The notes beneath the pieces are model-generated. The model ran no database searches and had not been told where the DNA came from. It saw only the letters and a program-made list of their open reading frames with translations. A stretch of 64,000 bases of DNA from JABJGO01 sp963921245 (GTDB lineage: Bacteria > Pseudomonadota > Alphaproteobacteria > Rhodospirillales > Casp-alpha2). The stretch covers positions 434,001 through 498,000 of the forward strand of contig CAWUEY030000001.1 of NCBI GenBank assembly GCA_963921245.4. The letters are read 5' to 3'. Below, piece by piece: positions 34,106-43,332 of the stretch (its first letter is position 1; every line of letters starts with the position of its first letter). Position numbers and translations under genes: made by a program.

Positions 34106-35533
34106 ATGATTCCCCTCTTGGATTTCAATAATCAGACAGTTGCCGTTCTCGGTCTTGGCCGCTCGGGGCTATCAGCCGCATCGGCTCTTCTGGCGGGTGG
34201 TGCGCGGGTTCTGGCGTGGGATGATCGCCTAGAAGCCCGGGAATATGCCAATAAAAGCGGCGTTTCGACAACGGCTCTTGAAGAAGTTGACTGGGAACAA
34301 ATTCAGGTCCTCGTGATGAGCCCGGGTATTCCGCTAACCTTCCCGGCGCCGCATCGCGTCGTTCGACTGGCCCGGCAAGGTGGGTGTGAGATTTTGTCTG
34401 ATGTTGAACTGCTCTGGCGGTCGCAACAGGAGGCAACCTTCTTTGGGATCACCGGCACAAACGGTAAATCAACAACCACGGTTTTGCTGGGGCACATTCT
34501 CTCATCCATTGGTATAAAATCAGCGGTTGGCGGAAATCTGGGTACACCGGTTTTGGATCTGGAGCCTTTGGGCTCAAAAGGGTCTTACGTCCTGGAGCTG
34601 TCGTCTTATCAATTGGACCTTTGTCCCACGGCGGCGATGGATGTCGCCATTCTTCTGAATATTACCCCCGACCATCTCGATCGTCATGGTGGCATGGCGG
34701 GTTACGTCGCCGCGAAACGGCGAATATTTGAAAATCAAAGGCAAGATGGTATAGCGATTGTTGGTCTCGACGATGAGGTGTCGCGAGATATTCACAGAGG
34801 GTTGGCGCATCAATCCGGCCGCCAGATCATCGGTGTTTCCGGCGCGCGTAAAATTGACGGTGGTGTGTATGCATTGGATGGCATCCTGATTGATGGGTTG
34901 GGTGATAGCGCGCGGGAGGTCCTTGACCTGCGATCCCTTCAGGCACTGCCGGGCGGGCACAATCATCAAAATGCAGCAGCGGCCTACGCCGCCGCCAAAA
35001 TCGCAGGATACGACACTGAGAAAATTGCCGAGGCCGTTCGGTCTTTCCCGGGATTGATACATCGCCAGGAGCGCCTTGGAAGTATTGGTGGCGTTGGTTT
35101 CGTCAATGATTCGAAGGCAACCAACCCCGATGCGACGGCTAAGGCCCTGGGCAGCTACAGGGGTATCTACTGGATTGCCGGGGGGCGTGAAAAGGACGGT
35201 GGCTACGAGGTTCTCGATCCACATCTGGAGAATGTGCGACATGCTTTTCTGGTCGGGGAAGCGGCAGATACTATTCAAGCCTGGCTTTCGGAGCGCGTTC
35301 CCAATCACCTGTCAAAAACCATAGATACCGCCACCCGCGCGGCGTTTGAGCAGGCTGTTCGAGACCGGTATCCGGATGCCGTTGTCGTTCTGTCCCCGGC
35401 CTGTGCCTCATTTGACCAGTTCCCGGACTTTGAAAAACGAGGTGAGTTCTTCAAGGCTTGTGTCGCGGCCCTCGCGGCAGAAAAAGGAGATACGCTCTCC
35501 TTTCCGTCTATCCAGGCCGGAGGGTTCGCATGA
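34106..35533 (+). CDS. murD: UDP-N-acetylmuramoyl-L-alanine:D-glutamate ligase
   Basis: 475 residues. It adds D-glutamate to UDP-MurNAc-L-Ala. An N-terminal Rossmann-like domain starts VAVLGLGRSGLSAA. The ATP domain has GITGTNGKSTTTVLLGH, and LELSSYQLD, NITPDHLDRHGG and the C-terminal NDSKATNPDATAKAL, WIAGGREKDGGY are family motifs. Stop codon overlaps ftsW start by 4 bp. Confidence 0.97.
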   Translation: MIPLLDFNNQTVAVLGLGRSGLSAASALLAGGARVLAWDDRLEAREYANKSGVSTTALEEVDWEQIQVLVMSPGIPLTFPAPHRVVRLARQGGCEILSDVELLWRSQQEATFFGITGTNGKSTTTVLLGHILSSIGIKSAVGGNLGTPVLDLEPLGSKGSYVLELSSYQLDLCPTAAMDVAILLNITPDHLDRHGGMAGYVAAKRRIFENQRQDGIAIVGLDDEVSRDIHRGLAHQSGRQIIGVSGARKIDGGVYALDGILIDGLGDSAREVLDLRSLQALPGGHNHQNAAAAYAAAKIAGYDTEKIAEAVRSFPGLIHRQERLGSIGGVGFVNDSKATNPDATAKALGSYRGIYWIAGGREKDGGYEVLDPHLENVRHAFLVGEAADTIQAWLSERVPNHLSKTIDTATRAAFEQAVRDRYPDAVVVLSPACASFDQFPDFEKRGEFFKACVAALAAEKGDTLSFPSIQAGGFA

Positions 35534-36654
35534 GCACGATTGCCCGCACGGATAAAAGTGTTGTCGGTATCTGGTGGTGGACGGTAGATCGGTGGCTGCT
35601 CATTCTTCTATGCACGCTGGCGGGATTTGGTGCTGTTTTGACTCTTGCTGCATCACCGGCAATGGCAGAGCGGATTGGATTGGATACCTACTATTTTGCT
35701 ACACGGCAACTCGTGTACCTGCCGCTCGCCTTGTGTACCATGCTTGCGGTTTCGCTGCTGAATGCCCGTGGGGTACGACGGCTTGCTCTGATTGTCACGG
35801 CGGGCGCGGTTGTCATGATGGTACTGACCCTGGTCACCGGTGCCGAGGTCAAAGGGGCGATGCGGTGGTTGCGGATCGGTGGTTTTGCCATCCAGCCATC
35901 TGAATTCGTTAAACCCGGATTCGCGGTTCTGGCCGCATGGTTGTTTGCGCAAAGGCGGTTGAATGATCGTTTTCCGGGATATCTTGTCGCAACGGGACTC
36001 TATGTCGTCATCGCCGCCCTGCTCGCCCTGCAACCCGATATCGGCATGACACTCGTGGTGTCTGTCGTCTGGGGCGTTCAGTTTTTCCTGGCGGGTCTTC
36101 CGCTGGCGCTGGTTGTCGCCATCGGTGCGGTGTTCCTCTTGGGCAGCGTCGGGGCCTATTTTAAGTTCAGCCATGTCCAGATCAGGGTCGATAGATTCCT
36201 GGACCCGGCGGCGGGCGAAGGATACCAGGTCATGCGTGCCCTGGAGGCTCTTCGGAATGGCGGGCTGTTTGGCCGTGGACCCGGCGAAGGTAGAATCAAG
36301 GAGGTCCTGCCGGATGCGCACGCAGATTTTATTCTAGCCGTTGCAGGCGAAGAGTTTGGTCTCATCGTGTGTCTGATCATCGTTATGCTTTTCGCCGCGA
36401 TTGTCCTGCGTGGATTCACGCGGGCGTTCCGGGACGAAGACTTGTTTGTTCTCCTCGCTGTATCGGGGCTGATGACCCAGTTCGCGTTACAGGCAATCAT
36501 TAACATGGCGTCCACACTGAATATGATGCCTCCGAAAGGCATGACATTGCCTTTCATTTCCTATGGCGGGTCTTCCACGCTTGCGGTTGCCCTGGGTATG
36601 GGGGTGGTTTTGGCGTTGACGCGTGAGAGACCGGGCGGAGGGCGACCGGCATGA
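35530..36654 (+). CDS. ftsW: Lipid II polymerase FtsW (SEDS glycosyltransferase)
   Basis: 374 residues from ATG 35530 in the ATGA overlap with murD; the longer frame upstream lies inside murD. About ten membrane helices. SEDS motifs are seen: GAMRWLRIGGFAIQPSEFVKP, QPDIGMT (with the catalytic-type Asp), GPGEGRIKEVLPDAHADFI, and the C-terminal KGMTLPFISYGGSS. It polymerises lipid II glycan strands at the septum with FtsI. Overlaps murG by 4 bp. Confidence 0.97.
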   Translation: MSTIARTDKSVVGIWWWTVDRWLLILLCTLAGFGAVLTLAASPAMAERIGLDTYYFATRQLVYLPLALCTMLAVSLLNARGVRRLALIVTAGAVVMMVLTLVTGAEVKGAMRWLRIGGFAIQPSEFVKPGFAVLAAWLFAQRRLNDRFPGYLVATGLYVVIAALLALQPDIGMTLVVSVVWGVQFFLAGLPLALVVAIGAVFLLGSVGAYFKFSHVQIRVDRFLDPAAGEGYQVMRALEALRNGGLFGRGPGEGRIKEVLPDAHADFILAVAGEEFGLIVCLIIVMLFAAIVLRGFTRAFRDEDLFVLLAVSGLMTQFALQAIINMASTLNMMPPKGMTLPFISYGGSSTLAVALGMGVVLALTRERPGGGRPA

Positions 36655-37811
36655 ACAGACAGGCCCGTACCCTCGTGCTTGCTGTCGGGGGTACAGCAGG
36701 ACACGTATTTCCGGCAAAGGCGCTCGGTCAGGAAATGCTGAAACGTGGCTGGAAAGTTTCCTTCGTAACCGACGAACGCGGCGAAGCCCATGGTGGGATA
36801 GAAGGTGTTTCCACCCACTGTATCCGCGCTGGCGGCGTCGCCGGAAAGCGGTTTACAAGGCTGTTGCGGAGCATTCCTGAGTTGGCAGTTGGAACGGTGC
36901 AGGCGCGATCATTCCTTAATCGAATTAAGCCTGATGTCGTGGTTGGATTTGGGGGCTATGCTTCCGTGCCCACAATGCTGGCGGCAACGTTCGGAAAACA
37001 CAAAACGGCTATTCATGAACAAAACGCTATTCTTGGCCGGGCCAATCGGTTGCTGGCAACCCGCGTCGGTGTCATCGCTTCCTCTTATGCCTCGTGTCAG
37101 TCCATTCCAAAAACAACCACAGCCCGGATTGTTCATACCGGGATGCCGGTCCGTGCAGAGGTTTTGAGCGTATCCCATGCCGGATATCCCAAACTATCCT
37201 CGTCCGGGTCGATTTCGCTGTTCATCATGGGCGGGAGCCAGGGCGCTCAGGTTTTCAGTCAGGTTGTCCCAGCGGCACTGGCCAGATTGAACGAGGATTT
37301 GCGACGCCGATTGCAGGTCGTTCAGCAATGTCGTGAAGAGGATTTGCCCACTGTACAGCAGGTTTATGCAAACGCAGGTATTGCAGCAGAGTTATCCACG
37401 TTTTTTAACAATGTTCCGGATCGACTGGCGAACGCTCATCTGGTGATAGAGCGGGCGGGAGCGTCGAGTGTCTCGGAAACCTTGGTGGTCGGCCGCCCCT
37501 CCATACTCGTTCCGTATCCTCATGCCATTGATGACCATCAATCGGCCAACGCCCACGCTGTAGCCAACGCCGGTGCGGGGTGGGTCATGGACCAAACGGT
37601 TTTTACGACAGATGCTTTGTCGCGCCGTTTGGCGGCGCTTGTTGACAACCCCCAGGTCCTTGAGGCCGCCGCAGAATGCGCCCGCCGGGCCGGTAAATCA
37701 CACGCCGCCGCGTCACTCGGCAATCTTGTCGAAGAACTCGCGAGCTCGAATGGAAACAACGACGACTTCCGGCCACTCAATAACGAAGAAAAACAAAAGG
37801 AGCTGGCATGA
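36651..37811 (+). CDS. murG: UDP-GlcNAc:lipid I N-acetylglucosaminyltransferase
   Basis: 386 residues, a GT-B fold peripheral membrane enzyme that converts lipid I to lipid II. The first glycine loop GGTAGHVFPAKALGQEM, GFGGYASVPTM and HEQNAILGRANR mark the acceptor domain; FIMGGSQGAQVFSQ and ERAGASSVSETLVVGRPSILVPYPHA (seen in two parts) mark the UDP-GlcNAc domain. The C-terminus is charged. Overlaps ftsW and murC by 4 bp each. Confidence 0.97.
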   Translation: MNRQARTLVLAVGGTAGHVFPAKALGQEMLKRGWKVSFVTDERGEAHGGIEGVSTHCIRAGGVAGKRFTRLLRSIPELAVGTVQARSFLNRIKPDVVVGFGGYASVPTMLAATFGKHKTAIHEQNAILGRANRLLATRVGVIASSYASCQSIPKTTTARIVHTGMPVRAEVLSVSHAGYPKLSSSGSISLFIMGGSQGAQVFSQVVPAALARLNEDLRRRLQVVQQCREEDLPTVQQVYANAGIAAELSTFFNNVPDRLANAHLVIERAGASSVSETLVVGRPSILVPYPHAIDDHQSANAHAVANAGAGWVMDQTVFTTDALSRRLAALVDNPQVLEAAAECARRAGKSHAAASLGNLVEELASSNGNNDDFRPLNNEEKQKELA

Positions 37812-39238
37812 GGGCACTTCCTCTCGATCTTGGTACGTTTCACTTCGTCGGAATAGGTGGTATCGGCATGAGCGGTCTTGCCGAGGTTTTGCATAGTCTC
37901 GGTTACTCGGTTCAAGGCAGTGATCTGAGCGACAATGCCAATGTGCAGAGGCTTCGAAACATGGGTATCGCGGTTCATGTCGGACACGCAGAAGAAAACC
38001 TGGGCGAAGCGAGTGTGGTGGTCGTTTCCTCCGCTGTCAAAGCGGATAATCCCGAAGTCGTAGCCGCCAGATCGCATCTTATCCCCGTCGTTCGCCGCGC
38101 GGAAATGCTGGGAGAGCTGATGCGCTTGAAGTGGGGTGTTGCGGTTGGAGGTACTCATGGAAAAACCACAACGACATCGCTGATCGCAGCCCTCCTTGAT
38201 TCAGCCGGTTTGGATCCCACGGTCATCAATGGCGGCATCATCAATGCCTGGGCATCCAACGCTCGTTTGGGTAGCGGTGAATGGATGGTCGTCGAAGCCG
38301 ATGAGTCCGACGGAACCTTCGTTAAGCTGCCAGCAACCATTGCTGTGGTAACCAATATTGATCCGGAACACCTGGATCACTATGGATCGTTTGATGCCGT
38401 CAGAGATGCTTTCGCTCAGTTCGTCGAAAACTTACCGTTCTATGGCTTCGCTGCCCTTTGCATCGACCATGCGGAGGTTCAGGCCTTGATACCACGCGTT
38501 TCCGACCGACGGGTTGTAACTTACGGATTCAGTCCGCAGGCCGATGTGCGGGGTATCAATGTTCGTGCCCAATCTGATGGGATGTTCTTTGATGTTGTAA
38601 TCACGTACCGCCGCGACGGTGTGCAACGAACCATAAATGATCTGTTTCTTCCAATGCATGGTGAACACAATGTTCAGAACGCATTGGCTGGAATCGCCAT
38701 CACGGACGAGATGAATGTTGAAGATGATGCAGTTCGTGCCGGCCTGTCGGATTTTGCCGGCGTAAAGCGCCGTTTTACCCTGACTGGTGAAGCCCACGGC
38801 GTGACGATAATCGATGATTATGGGCATCACCCTGTTGAGATTCTTGCAGTGTTGAAAGCCGCTCGCGACGCCTGTGCGGGTCATGTCATTGCCGTGGTCC
38901 AACCACATCGATACACGCGTTTAAGTGATCTTTTTGAAGAGTTTTGCAGCTGTTTCAACGACGCCGATGCCGTGATTGTGGCCGATGTGTATGCGGCGGG
39001 TGAAGAGCCCATAGAAGGCGTAAACCGTCAATCCATGGCCGCAGGCCTGCGTGAACGGGGACACCGCGCCGTACACGAACTGGAAAGGACAGAGGAGTTG
39101 GCGGCGCTGGTTCACGAACTTGCGGGACCCGGGGATATGGTTGTTTGCCTGGGCGCCGGAAACATAACCCAGTGGGCAAATGAATTACCGGTAATCCTTA
39201 ATGCCCTCGGCCCCAAAATCGGAGGGCCGGTCCAGTGA
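37808..39238 (+). CDS. murC: UDP-N-acetylmuramate:L-alanine ligase
   Basis: 476 residues. It adds the first amino acid, L-alanine, to UDP-MurNAc. Motifs are HFVGIGGIGMSGLAEVLH, VAVGGTHGKTTTTSLIAAL (P-loop), EADESDGTF, NIDPEHLDHYG, DDYGHHPVEI and QPHRYTRLSDLFEEF. All ligase residues appear intact. The coding frame begins in the last codons of murG and ends in the GTG start of murB, each by a 4-bp overlap, so translation should be coupled. Confidence 0.98.
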   Translation: MRALPLDLGTFHFVGIGGIGMSGLAEVLHSLGYSVQGSDLSDNANVQRLRNMGIAVHVGHAEENLGEASVVVVSSAVKADNPEVVAARSHLIPVVRRAEMLGELMRLKWGVAVGGTHGKTTTTSLIAALLDSAGLDPTVINGGIINAWASNARLGSGEWMVVEADESDGTFVKLPATIAVVTNIDPEHLDHYGSFDAVRDAFAQFVENLPFYGFAALCIDHAEVQALIPRVSDRRVVTYGFSPQADVRGINVRAQSDGMFFDVVITYRRDGVQRTINDLFLPMHGEHNVQNALAGIAITDEMNVEDDAVRAGLSDFAGVKRRFTLTGEAHGVTIIDDYGHHPVEILAVLKAARDACAGHVIAVVQPHRYTRLSDLFEEFCSCFNDADAVIVADVYAAGEEPIEGVNRQSMAAGLRERGHRAVHELERTEELAALVHELAGPGDMVVCLGAGNITQWANELPVILNALGPKIGGPVQ

Positions 39239-40203
39239 TCACACAAAGCCCCGTCATTTTTAACACGGATATCATCCATCGTTTGCCAGAGGTCGCCGGG
39301 CAGTACGAGGAAAATGCCTCTCTTTCTCGATACACCTGGTTTCGAACGGGTGGCCCGGCTGAAGTTCTCTTCAAACCTCGGGACACTGATGATCTCGCTC
39401 AATTTATGAGCGGCAAGCCCGATGATGTGCCGGTGACGGTTATCGGCGTTGGCTCCAACCTGCTGATAAGGGACGGTGGCGTGCCAGGTGTGGTTGTTCG
39501 ACTGGGCAAGGGATTTGGTGGCGTCAGTGTACGCCAGGACCACGTTTTGGCCGCCGGTGGCGCGCTGGATGTCAGTATCGCTGCGGCGGCGCGCGACGCC
39601 GGTCTGGAAGGTCTTGAGTTCCTGACCGGCATACCCGGAACCATTGGCGGAGCTGTGCGAATGAATGCGGGCGCTAATGGGCGGGAGATGAAAGATATTG
39701 TCCTCTATGCCCGTGTTGTTGATTCGTCCGGAAACCAGCGCCAAATGGGGGCTGGCGAGCTTGAGTTTGATTATCGTACCTCTAACCTGCCGGATGACTG
39801 GGTCGTGGTTGGCGTTGTTATGCAGGGCGTCCGCGGGGACCGCGGTGTGATTGCCCGGCGCATGGAAGAGATCAGAACAGAACGAGAAGAATCTCAGCCT
39901 TTACGCACCAGAACAGGCGGCTCGACCTTCCGAAACCCCAATCCCATCGATAGTGGTGGCCGAAAAGCGTGGCAATTGATCGATGACGCCTTCTGTCGTG
40001 GGTTAAGGCGTGGCGGGGCCATGGTGTCCGAGAAGCACTGCAATTTTCTGATCAATACCGGTGAAGCGACATCGGCCGACCTGGAAGATCTTGGAACCGA
40101 GGTTCAACAACACGTCCTGGCAAGAACCGGTGTTCAGCTTCATTGGGAAATCCGGTGTATTGGCGTGCGGTTGGATGACCGGAACAAGGCAGAACAATCA
40201 TGA
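39235..40203 (+). CDS. murB: UDP-N-acetylenolpyruvoylglucosamine reductase
   Basis: 322 residues from GTG 39235. It reduces enolpyruvyl-UDP-GlcNAc to UDP-MurNAc with FAD and NADPH. The FAD-binding domain has NASLSRYTWFRTGGPAEVL in the form SRYTWFRTGGPAE, VIGVGSNLLIRDGG and the IPGTIGGAVRMNAGANG loop. The catalytic serine region is GGSTFRNP, and HCNFLINTG is near the C-terminus. It is the type I/II form with the Tyr-loop sequence RGLRRGGAMVSEKH. It overlaps murC and ddl by 4 bp. Confidence 0.97.
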   Translation: MITQSPVIFNTDIIHRLPEVAGQYEENASLSRYTWFRTGGPAEVLFKPRDTDDLAQFMSGKPDDVPVTVIGVGSNLLIRDGGVPGVVVRLGKGFGGVSVRQDHVLAAGGALDVSIAAAARDAGLEGLEFLTGIPGTIGGAVRMNAGANGREMKDIVLYARVVDSSGNQRQMGAGELEFDYRTSNLPDDWVVVGVVMQGVRGDRGVIARRMEEIRTEREESQPLRTRTGGSTFRNPNPIDSGGRKAWQLIDDAFCRGLRRGGAMVSEKHCNFLINTGEATSADLEDLGTEVQQHVLARTGVQLHWEIRCIGVRLDDRNKAEQS

Positions 40204-41117
40204 TGAAAAAGGTGGTTGTTCTCATGGGCGGATGGTCCGCTGAACGCGAAGTTTCTCTCGTTTCCGGCGCGGCGTGCGCCAACGCACTGAAAAGTCAGGG
40301 TTATTCAGTTACGGCCATTGATGTGCAACGCGATATGGGGGCCTTGCTGACACGCCTGCTGCCGCGCCCGGATACTGTTTTTAACGCCTTGCATGGCCGA
40401 TATGGTGAAGATGGATGTGTCCAGGGATTGTTGGATATGTTGGGTGTTCCCTACACCCATTCAGGATTGTTGGCTTCTGCGGTTGCCATGGATAAACCTT
40501 TGGCAAAACGTCTTTTTGCGGATGCAGGTTTGAGCGTTGCCGAGCATGTTCTCTCGAGCCGTGAGGCGCTGTTGGCACAAGAACCAATGCCGCGGCCATT
40601 TGTCATCAAGCCTGCCAACGAAGGATCGAGTGTTGGGGTTCATATCGTCAGGGAAGGGGACAATGAGCCTCTGTTTAATGATACCGGATGGCCCTTTGGC
40701 GAGGACGTCATGGTGGAAAAATTTGTCGCGGGTCAGGAGCTAACTGTAGCCGTCATGGGAAAGGGTGATGACGCAAAAGCCATGAGCGTCACCGAAATCA
40801 CCACGAGCCGCGGTTTCTACGATTATGATGCAAAGTATGCAGAAGGCGGTTCAATCCACATTGTTCCGGCGGAAATCGACAAACATCTTTTTAAACAAGC
40901 TCTGGATGCCGGGGAAAGAGCCCACCGTTGTCTGGGCTGTAGAGGGATATCCCGCTCCGATTTCCGATATGACGGTAAAGACCTTTATATCCTGGAAACC
41001 AATACTCAGCCAGGCATGACACCGACATCTCTTGTTCCGGAGCAAGCTGCGGAAATCGGCATGTCTTTCGAGGAACTCGTGACCTGGATGGTCGAAAATG
41101 CGGCGTGTGATAAATGA
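40200..41117 (+). CDS. ddl: D-alanine:D-alanine ligase
   Basis: 305 residues, an ATP-grasp enzyme making the D-Ala-D-Ala dipeptide used by MurF. Motifs are VLMGGWSAEREVSLVSG, NALHGRYGEDGCVQGLLD, YTHSGLLASAVAMDKP, VIKPANEGSSVGVHIV, MVEKFVAGQELTVAV, and CRGISRSDFRYDG with ETNTQPGMTPTSLVPEQA providing the metal ligands. The short DdlB-type length and its place before ftsQ are typical. The start has two ATG codons in a row; the first overlaps the murB stop. Confidence 0.97.
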   Translation: MMKKVVVLMGGWSAEREVSLVSGAACANALKSQGYSVTAIDVQRDMGALLTRLLPRPDTVFNALHGRYGEDGCVQGLLDMLGVPYTHSGLLASAVAMDKPLAKRLFADAGLSVAEHVLSSREALLAQEPMPRPFVIKPANEGSSVGVHIVREGDNEPLFNDTGWPFGEDVMVEKFVAGQELTVAVMGKGDDAKAMSVTEITTSRGFYDYDAKYAEGGSIHIVPAEIDKHLFKQALDAGERAHRCLGCRGISRSDFRYDGKDLYILETNTQPGMTPTSLVPEQAAEIGMSFEELVTWMVENAACDK

Positions 41118-41980
41118 GTTACGCCGCGAAAACGTCCGCCGCCACAAAAAACCACCGGGAACCGCGTGGTCGGCCAAGAAAACGTGCAACCCCGATATGG
41201 CGTCGACGGTGGTTCAGAACCACCCTGTCATCGCTTGTCATCATTTTACTTGGCGGCACCGGATGGTGGTCTATTCGTTCCGGTCTCGTCGAGCGTGTTG
41301 TTGTGAGCACAAAATGGCAGGCGATTCAGACTTCGGCCGCGTTGGGTTTTAGGGTTGATGAGGTCCTTGTTGTTGGGCGCCAGGAAACAGACCGCGCGCG
41401 ACTGCTTGCCGCGCTGGGTATAGTTCGTGGCGCACCCATCCTCGCATTCGATGTGGAAGAAGCGAAAATCCGCATCTCCAGGTTACCCTGGATTCGCAAA
41501 GTGTCTGTCGAACGAATGCTTCCGGATACGGTTTTGCTGACCGTTGAAGAACGGGCACCGATCGCAATATGGCAGCACCGCGGCACGCTCGCCCTGATTG
41601 ACGCCGCCGGCGAGATTATCAAGCGCGACCAGCTTGAACGGTTCGGGGATTTGTTGCTGGTTGTGGGCGAAGATGCGCCTGATCACACGGCAGCATTGAT
41701 GAAAACACTTGGCTCACAACCGGAACTTTTAGACCTTGTCGAGGCGGCCATTCGCGTCGGCGGACGACGATGGAACCTGAGACTAAGCGGCGGCATTGAT
41801 GTCCAGTTGCCGGAAGAAAACGCCTCAATAGCCTGGCTTCGTCTGGCACAATACCAGCGCTCTCACGGTGTTCTGCAACGAGATGTTAAGATTGTCGATT
41901 TACGTCTTCCAGATAGATTGATTGTTCGAAAAGCACCGGTTGTCGAGGGAATGGAACTCGGTGCCGGGCAGGAAACGTGA
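41114..41980 (+). CDS. ftsQ: Cell division protein FtsQ
   Basis: 288 residues. A basic cytoplasmic tail rich in Arg and Lys (about 1-36), one membrane helix (about 37-57), a POTRA domain (about 80-150, VDEVLVVGRQETDRARLL and ILAFDVEEAKIRISRLPWIRKVSVER, quoted in parts) and a C-terminal beta domain (GRRWNLRLSGGIDVQLPE). This is the FtsQ pattern; the protein bridges FtsBL to other divisome parts in the periplasm. It overlaps ddl by 4 bp and ends 10 bp before ftsA. Confidence 0.95.
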   Translation: MSYAAKTSAATKNHREPRGRPRKRATPIWRRRWFRTTLSSLVIILLGGTGWWSIRSGLVERVVVSTKWQAIQTSAALGFRVDEVLVVGRQETDRARLLAALGIVRGAPILAFDVEEAKIRISRLPWIRKVSVERMLPDTVLLTVEERAPIAIWQHRGTLALIDAAGEIIKRDQLERFGDLLLVVGEDAPDHTAALMKTLGSQPELLDLVEAAIRVGGRRWNLRLSGGIDVQLPEENASIAWLRLAQYQRSHGVLQRDVKIVDLRLPDRLIVRKAPVVEGMELGAGQET

Positions 41981-41990
41981 CAGGCGACGC

Positions 41991-43253
41991 ATGAATAAAA
42001 TCATAAAACATCAAATATCCAGAAACGGCCTTGTCGCCGCCCTTGATATCGGGACAACAAAGGTGTGCTGTCTTATTGCCCGGCTCGGAGAATTCGGTCC
42101 GAAAATCGTCGGTATTGGGCACCAGATTTCAGCCGGCATGCGAAATGGATATGTTGTTGATATGGATGCCCTAGAAGGTGCCATTCGTTCGACCGTGGAG
42201 CATGCAGAACAAATGGCCGGAGATAATGTTCAGGAAGTGATGATCAATCTGTCCAGCAGTTCCGTTTCTTCGAGATTGATTGCCTATGAAGTATCAACAG
42301 CCGGTCACCGAATTGATGAGGCTGACCTGCGGCGGCTGCTTGATCCAAATACTCTGCAAGACAATGAAGAGGCGGGGCGAGAACGCGTACATACCATTCC
42401 GGTGGGGTACAGCATTGACGGCACACGGGGGATACGCGATCCCATTGGCATGTACGGAGACCGATTGGGCGTCAACATGCATGTGGTAACAGCATCTTCT
42501 CCGTCCCTGAGAAACCTTGAGACCGCCGTAGCGCGGTGTCATCTGGGTGTTTCCGGTGTAACGGTTTCCTCCTACGCTTCGGCATTGTCCTGTCTTGTCG
42601 GTGATGAAACCAAACTTGGCGTTACCATGATGGACATGGGCGGTGGAACAACCTCTGTTGCTGTCTACTTCGACGGTGAATTGGTACATACCGACGTCAT
42701 TCCATTAGGCGGGTGCCATATCACAAACGATATTGCCCGTGGACTGTCTACGCCCCTGAACCAGGCAGAGCGTATCAAGAACCTGTTTGGCACCGCAGTG
42801 CCATCGTTATCCGATGATCGGGCAGTTATTGAAGTGCCATTGATTGGTGAAGACGGTACGGCCGAGGCATCGCATGTTCCGCGCTCTATGTTGGTGGGCA
42901 TCATTCGTCCACGTGTCGAAGAGATCTTTGAACTGACAAAGGAGCGTTTGGCGAAAGCGGGATTCGAGCAAGTATCCGGCCCCCGTGTCGTGTTGACAGG
43001 GGGTGCATCCCAGTTGCCAGGTGTGCCAGATGTTGCGACCGAGATACTGGATCGGCAGGTTCGAATTGGTAAACCAGCAGCCATGGACGGATTGGCCGAG
43101 GCTGTTTCCGGACCGGCCTTCGCAACCTGTACAGGCCTAATTCACAGCGCCCTTCAGGCCGCGCCGGAAAAAACGCTGAGTGTTATTCAATCCACCAGGG
43201 AACCTGCAACCGGTATTGGTCGTATCGGTCAATGGTTGCGACAGAATTTTTGA
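41991..43253 (+). CDS. ftsA: Cell division protein FtsA
   Basis: 420 residues from ATG 41991 (MNKIIKHQISRNG); the open frame 23 codons upstream overlaps ftsQ. FtsA is an actin-like ATPase that ties FtsZ to the membrane. Phosphate loop 1 is ALDIGTTKVCCLIAR, the second MMDMGGGTTSVAVYFDGEL, and the adenosine loop RVVLTGGASQLPGVP. The S12-type domain unique to FtsA lies between. The C-terminal membrane-binding helix is seen in GRIGQWLRQNF. A 79-bp gap with two GANTC sites separates it from ftsZ. Confidence 0.97.
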   Translation: MNKIIKHQISRNGLVAALDIGTTKVCCLIARLGEFGPKIVGIGHQISAGMRNGYVVDMDALEGAIRSTVEHAEQMAGDNVQEVMINLSSSSVSSRLIAYEVSTAGHRIDEADLRRLLDPNTLQDNEEAGRERVHTIPVGYSIDGTRGIRDPIGMYGDRLGVNMHVVTASSPSLRNLETAVARCHLGVSGVTVSSYASALSCLVGDETKLGVTMMDMGGGTTSVAVYFDGELVHTDVIPLGGCHITNDIARGLSTPLNQAERIKNLFGTAVPSLSDDRAVIEVPLIGEDGTAEASHVPRSMLVGIIRPRVEEIFELTKERLAKAGFEQVSGPRVVLTGGASQLPGVPDVATEILDRQVRIGKPAAMDGLAEAVSGPAFATCTGLIHSALQAAPEKTLSVIQSTREPATGIGRIGQWLRQNF

Positions 43254-43332
43254 GGAATCCAGACGTGAGCTGTTTACTGAATATCAATCATGTGTCGATA
43301 GAAACTAGGGAATCGACGATCCGGAGGTCATT
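43254..43332 (+). promoter_or_regulatory. ftsA-ftsZ gap with two GANTC (CcrM-type) sites
   Basis: In an otherwise overlapping cluster this 79-bp gap stands out. GAATC occurs at 43255-43259 and 43310-43314. In Caulobacter, GANTC adenine methylation by CcrM affects ftsZ transcription, so a separate ftsZ promoter sensitive to replication is plausible here. GGAGG lies just before the ftsZ ATG. Confidence 0.4.
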
